DNA of 47,659 nt, taken from assembly GCA_002377585.1 (NCBI GenBank), contig DFQC01000026.1, positions 13,062 to 60,720 on the forward strand. The letters run 5' to 3'. The notes below the pieces were generated by a model that was given only the letters and a program-made list of their open reading frames with translations, was not told the DNA's origin and did not search any database. Positions 44,312-47,659 of the stretch are shown in pieces. The stretch is from Anaerolineales bacterium UBA3499. GTDB taxonomy: Bacteria; Chloroflexota; Anaerolineae; Anaerolineales; UBA11657. Position 1 is the stretch's first letter, and each line of letters starts with the position of its first letter. A program made the position numbers and the translations under genes.

Positions 44312-44333
44312 GTTTGGAGTAATAGACCTAGCT

Positions 44334-45602
44334 ATGCGGACATATGTTTGTTTTAAGTGTGGTAGAAAAATTGCCACGGAAAATATACAGTATTTATGCC
44401 CAGAGGATGGATCGGTTCTTGAAATTGAGCTTGACTATGTAGGTATTGTGCGCAACGGATGGGAACCTGAGGTCATAACTCCAGGAAATATGTCTATGTG
44501 GCGGTTTGGGGAATTAATTCCTGTTAGGAGGCCTCCATCTGCTAACGATATACTCAATTCTGTTGGAGGCACACCTCTTACATATGCCAGACAATTAAAT
44601 AGCAATATAGGTGAAAGAGTTTGGATAAAAAACGATAGTCTTCTTCCAACTGGATCACTTAAAGATAGGGCTAGCGCCGTAGTAGTATCAGAAGCTATTG
44701 CAAGAAGTATCGGTGCAGTAATTACTGCATCAACGGGTAATGCTGGAGTGGCGCTTGCGGGCATGGCGGCTGCTGGAGGATTGAAGGCGATTGTGGTGGC
44801 GCCAAGAGATGCACCAGTGGCTAAAATCGAGCAAATTGTTGGATACGGGGCTGAACTAGTGCTTGTGGATGGTAGTTATAGTGACGCATATGATTTGACT
44901 GTAAAGGCATCGACTGAAATGGGATTATATTGCCGCAATACTGGTTATAATCCATTAACAATCGAAGGAAAAAAAACAGTGTCGTATGAGATCTGCGAAC
45001 AACTTTCGAGTATGGTAGAAGGTAGAAAAACAGGAGCGTATTGGAAAGTACCTGATGTGGTTATTGTTCCGGTTGGCGATGGAAATATGATATCTGGTGT
45101 CTACAAGGGATTCGTTGATCTTATGTCTATAGGGGTGGCCAGTCGTATACCGAAGATTGTGGGTGTACAGGCTGAAGGGTCGGCGGCGATAGCTCACGCC
45201 TATATGTCGGGAAATCCTGTGATTGATGAGTTCAATTCTTATACTATTGCGGATAGTATTTCAGCAGATAGGCCATCCGACGGATACCGCGCGATGCATG
45301 CTGTAAAAAGTTCACGGGGTCAATACCTCACTGCGAGTGACGATGAAATTGTGGTAGCCGCGAATGAACTGGCATCGAAAACTGGGATATTTGCGGAATT
45401 GTCTGCAGCGGTTGCGTATGTAGGGCTAAAGAAACTTCAGGATACTGAATGGGTAAATGCATCGGATGATGTGATTATGCTTATTACTGGACACGGACTG
45501 AAAACTGTAGGAACAATAAAGACACCAACGGAACGATATACAAATATTAAGCCCAATATGAAGGCGCTGTCTGATACGTTGTGCGGTAAAGACATTATTT
45601 GA
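44334..45602 (+). CDS. Threonine-synthase-like PLP enzyme (fold type II)
   Basis: A 422-residue PLP enzyme with a short N-terminal metal-binding-like segment (C6xxC9 ... C22PEDG; the fourth Cys is absent) and the catalytic domain. The Schiff-base Lys is K110 in LLPTGSLKDRAS, and STGNAGVALAGMAAAGG follows as the substrate-carboxylate loop. Sequence is nearest to threonine synthase, but the context is purine degradation. In related clusters this position is held by YgeX, 2,3-diaminopropionate ammonia-lyase, also fold type II, so a lyase acting on a C2/C3 amino-acid fragment is plausible (inference). I chose ATG 44334 just after the hydroxylase stop because the longer frame would overlap 158 bases of it. 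Confidence 0.8.
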   Translation: MRTYVCFKCGRKIATENIQYLCPEDGSVLEIELDYVGIVRNGWEPEVITPGNMSMWRFGELIPVRRPPSANDILNSVGGTPLTYARQLNSNIGERVWIKNDSLLPTGSLKDRASAVVVSEAIARSIGAVITASTGNAGVALAGMAAAGGLKAIVVAPRDAPVAKIEQIVGYGAELVLVDGSYSDAYDLTVKASTEMGLYCRNTGYNPLTIEGKKTVSYEICEQLSSMVEGRKTGAYWKVPDVVIVPVGDGNMISGVYKGFVDLMSIGVASRIPKIVGVQAEGSAAIAHAYMSGNPVIDEFNSYTIADSISADRPSDGYRAMHAVKSSRGQYLTASDDEIVVAANELASKTGIFAELSAAVAYVGLKKLQDTEWVNASDDVIMLITGHGLKTVGTIKTPTERYTNIKPNMKALSDTLCGKDII

Positions 45603-45612
45603 TGAGGTAAAT

Positions 45613-47079
45613 ATGATCGATCTTACAATTAATAAAGATGGCCTTGAAAAGTCGCTGGAGGTTGCTAGAAGTAGGGGGGTAGTAATACCATCATTTGCAC
45701 AGATGGTTGACCCTAGTCTGATACCGCAAGAAATTAAGTCTTCTCTTGGGAACGTTGGTCTGTGGGATATAGACCCAAGTAACCTGTTCAGGATTAGTTG
45801 GTATAACGAGCCGGTTGAAACTGGGGGAAGTTTTGGCGGCCCCAACTACTTTGAATTTCCAAGCAATCTGACCGGCGTTGAAGCTAAAATTGTTGCTATG
45901 GTGGGAAAATGGTTTCCTACGGGTGCTCACAAAGTTGGTGCGGCATTTGGATGCTTGGTGCCAAGGTTGGTCACTGGCCAATTTAATCCAGCCGACCAGA
46001 AATCAGTGTGGCCATCTACTGGTAACTATTGTCGAGGTGGTGCGTATGATGCAGCTTTGTTGGGATGTGAGTCGGTTGCTATATTACCTGAAGGAATGAG
46101 TAGAGAGCGGTTCGAATGGCTCGAGAATGTTGCTGGTGAAGTGATAAAAACACCGGGTACAGAGAGTAACGTAAAGGAAATTTTTGACAAATGCTGGGAG
46201 CTACGGGCTTCGGGCGAGAATCTGATGATATTTAATCAGTTTGAGGAGTTTGGTAACTATCTGTGGCATTACCATGTAACTGGTCGGGCAATAGCTGATG
46301 TGTTGAAGATATACGAGAAACGCGGTTTAAGGCTCGCTGGCATGGTTGGCTCAACAGGCTCCGCCGGGACGATAGCTAGCGGTGACTATCTTAAAGAGCG
46401 TTGGCCGACATCAAAAATCGCAGTAAGCGAGGCGCTGCAGTGTCCTACCCTTCTTATGAATGGATTTGGATCACATCGAATAGAAGGAATTGGAGATAAG
46501 CATGTACCATGGATACATAATGTAAAAAATACTGATATGGTCATCGCTGTTGATGACGAGGCGGCGATGAGTGTTTCTAGGTTGTTCAATGAAACAGAAG
46601 GCGTCAAGTATCTTGAAAAACAGGGTGTTGACAGCGAAGTCTTAGCCCAACTGCCGTTAGCTGGTATTAGTGGTGTAAGCAATATGATTTCAGCAATAAA
46701 ATTTGCAAAATGGTATGAATTAGGACCAGAGGATGTAGTAGTGACTGTACTCACGGATGGTATGGAACTATACAAGAGTAGATTGGCGGAGCTGAACCAG
46801 GTCCATGGTAGGTTCACCGAAATGGATGCACACCTAGTGTACGGAAGAGATATTATCGGTGCGACTACTGACTACATGACGGAACTTGATTATTACGGCA
46901 AAAAGCGTATACACAATTTGAAATACTTTACTTGGGTGGAACAGCAAGGCAAGTCTTACGATGAAATACAAGCTCAATGGCATGATGACGGCTATTGGGA
47001 GGATATTAGGCAAAGCGTTGAACCACTAGACACCCTAATTGCTGAGTTCAATCGGTTGAGTGGGGCCAGTGTTGGTTAG
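45613..47079 (+). CDS. Unassigned fold-type II PLP enzyme, TrpB/cysteine-synthase-like
   Basis: A 488-residue protein of the tryptophan-synthase-beta superfamily. PTGAHK107VGAAFG has the GAHK lysine context found in TrpB-like enzymes, WPSTGNYCRGGAYDAALLG is the substrate loop, and MVGSTGSAGTIASGDYLKE is the PLP-phosphate loop. The N-terminal 60 residues and the last 110 residues (YGRDIIGATTDYMTELDYYGKKRIHNLKYF...) do not match any enzyme I can name. GAGG lies five bases before the ATG; 10 bases separate it from the previous PLP gene. It is likely a second PLP step in the same pathway: a lyase, ammonia-lyase or beta-replacing enzyme. Substrate not assigned. Confidence 0.75.
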   Translation: MIDLTINKDGLEKSLEVARSRGVVIPSFAQMVDPSLIPQEIKSSLGNVGLWDIDPSNLFRISWYNEPVETGGSFGGPNYFEFPSNLTGVEAKIVAMVGKWFPTGAHKVGAAFGCLVPRLVTGQFNPADQKSVWPSTGNYCRGGAYDAALLGCESVAILPEGMSRERFEWLENVAGEVIKTPGTESNVKEIFDKCWELRASGENLMIFNQFEEFGNYLWHYHVTGRAIADVLKIYEKRGLRLAGMVGSTGSAGTIASGDYLKERWPTSKIAVSEALQCPTLLMNGFGSHRIEGIGDKHVPWIHNVKNTDMVIAVDDEAAMSVSRLFNETEGVKYLEKQGVDSEVLAQLPLAGISGVSNMISAIKFAKWYELGPEDVVVTVLTDGMELYKSRLAELNQVHGRFTEMDAHLVYGRDIIGATTDYMTELDYYGKKRIHNLKYFTWVEQQGKSYDEIQAQWHDDGYWEDIRQSVEPLDTLIAEFNRLSGASVG

Positions 47080-47116
47080 GCGCGGTTTAAGGGGTCGGTA
47101 AAGGGTTATGGCATCA

Positions 47117-47659
47117 ATGAAAGTCGCGCTCTGCTCGGTGTGGGACAAAACAGGGCTGGAAAAATTTTGTCAAGATTTGTTGGAAAGGGGATGGACAATA
47201 CTGGCATCAGGTGGGACTGCGGCACATATTAGACGCGGTGGCGTGGACGTCGTTGATGTTTCCGAATATGTAGGTAGTCCTGAAGTCCTTGGTGGACGCG
47301 TCAAAACTTTGCATCCGGCTATTCATGCTGGGATATTGGCTAGGAGGTCTGCGGCTGACAGAATGGAGCTTCAAAATCAGGGTTGGATGCAAATAGATAT
47401 GGTCGTGGCAAATTTATATCCGTTTCAGGAAGTAGTATCGGAGCCGTCGGCAACAATTGAAATGGCTGTGGAGAATATTGATGTAGGGGGTGTTGCACTA
47501 TTGCGGGCGGCCGCGAAAAATTACGATAGATGTACTGTTGTGCCGTCACCTGGTGACTACGACATTATTGTTGAGAACATCGACAATAATAGTCTTAACG
47601 TCGATATTAGGAAGGAGCTTGCGGTAAAAGCGTTTAGATTGACCTCTGAATATGACAGA
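47117..47659 (+). CDS. purH: Bifunctional IMP cyclohydrolase / AICAR formyltransferase, N-terminal part (3' end outside window)
   Basis: Catalyses the last two steps of de novo IMP synthesis. The visible 181 residues are the MGS-like IMP cyclohydrolase domain: ALCSVWDKTGLEKFC, ILASGGTAAHI, GRVKTLHPAIHAGILARR, VVANLYPFQE and ENIDVGGVALLRAAAKNY. I chose the ATG at 47117 because AAGGG at 47101-47105 fits it; an in-frame ATG at 47108 is too close to that site. The gene runs off the window in frame. It follows the second PLP gene by 37 bases, so it may be co-transcribed with the purine-catabolism island although it is a biosynthetic enzyme. Confidence 0.93.
   Translation, partial: MKVALCSVWDKTGLEKFCQDLLERGWTILASGGTAAHIRRGGVDVVDVSEYVGSPEVLGGRVKTLHPAIHAGILARRSAADRMELQNQGWMQIDMVVANLYPFQEVVSEPSATIEMAVENIDVGGVALLRAAAKNYDRCTVVPSPGDYDIIVENIDNNSLNVDIRKELAVKAFRLTSEYDR

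Noticed and set aside
44154..44333. Longer start for the threonine-synthase-like enzyme
   Set aside because: It would overlap the end of the molybdenum hydroxylase by 158 bases in another frame, and the extra 60 residues resemble no PLP enzyme.
1..47659. Mobile elements, CRISPR arrays, tRNA genes, phage genes
   Set aside because: No transposase, integrase, terminal repeats, direct-repeat arrays or cloverleaf-compatible intergenic segments were seen; nearly all sequence is filled by recognisable chromosomal genes.

Overview
The window is 47.7 kb of compact, AT-leaning bacterial chromosome carrying about 37 protein genes. I see no tRNA, rRNA, CRISPR array, insertion sequence or phage gene. The largest gap is about 215 bp, and many neighbouring genes overlap by 1-22 bp. 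I infer a marine or aquatic Chloroflexota (SAR202 / Dehalococcoidia-like) genome. The reasons are a mevalonate kinase next to an isopentenyl phosphate kinase (the bypass mevalonate route known from Chloroflexota and archaea), a cytoplasmic sulfite-dehydrogenase-like molybdoenzyme complex, and bacterial housekeeping genes (gyrB, lepA, tlyA, purH). The lineage call is inference; no 16S gene is present.

Layout. (1) 1-423: the 3' end of gyrB. (2) 420-4423, minus strand: a small hypothetical protein, an SH3-domain membrane protein, then isopentenyl phosphate kinase, mevalonate kinase and a UbiA-family polyprenyl-phosphate transferase, i.e. an isoprenoid / lipid-carrier block. (3) 4466-10440, plus: tlyA, lepA, a UDP-galactopyranose-mutase-like flavoprotein and a GT39-type membrane glycosyltransferase. 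(4) 10457-16936: a membrane-fused spermidine-synthase-like protein, a coiled-coil zinc-ribbon protein, and a six-gene minus-strand run (ccdA, tlpA-like, DUF2085, pgeF, yggS, yggT). (5) 17152-19694, plus: a Na+/Ca2+ exchanger-type protein, a TauE/SafE exporter and mobA. (6) 19702-25037, minus: phosphatidylcholine-synthase-like enzyme, WD40 protein, hemW and an ABC exporter.

(7) 25097-32715, plus: trxB, a fused four-cluster Fe-S / NrfD-type membrane subunit, a large molybdopterin oxidoreductase without a Tat signal, and a SulP transporter with STAS and rhodanese domains. I read this as a SoeABC-like sulfite-oxidising module that feeds electrons to quinone and has its own sulfate transporter. 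TauE and MobA nearby fit sulfur and molybdenum metabolism.

(8) 33445-47079, plus: an eleven-kilobase-plus purine-catabolism island. It holds an 8-oxoguanine-deaminase / SsnA-like amidohydrolase, a YgeY-type M20 hydrolase, a YgeW-type transcarbamylase, carbamate kinase, a three-gene nucleoside/purine-type ABC importer, a fused Fe-S/Mo xanthine-dehydrogenase-type hydroxylase (XdhD / Se-dependent type), and two fold-type II PLP enzymes. It resembles the urate / 8-oxopurine cluster of E. coli and gut anaerobes, but the parts list is changed: no YgfK, HyuA or canonical YgeX is present, and two other PLP enzymes sit there. purH begins directly downstream and runs off the window. This island is the best candidate for an undescribed variant pathway.

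Regulation. Three transcription units (ubiA-like, tlyA, the purine island) show a -10 element exactly six bases before the start codon and a fourth shows one ten bases before it, which predicts leaderless or nearly leaderless mRNAs alongside genes with ordinary Shine-Dalgarno sites.
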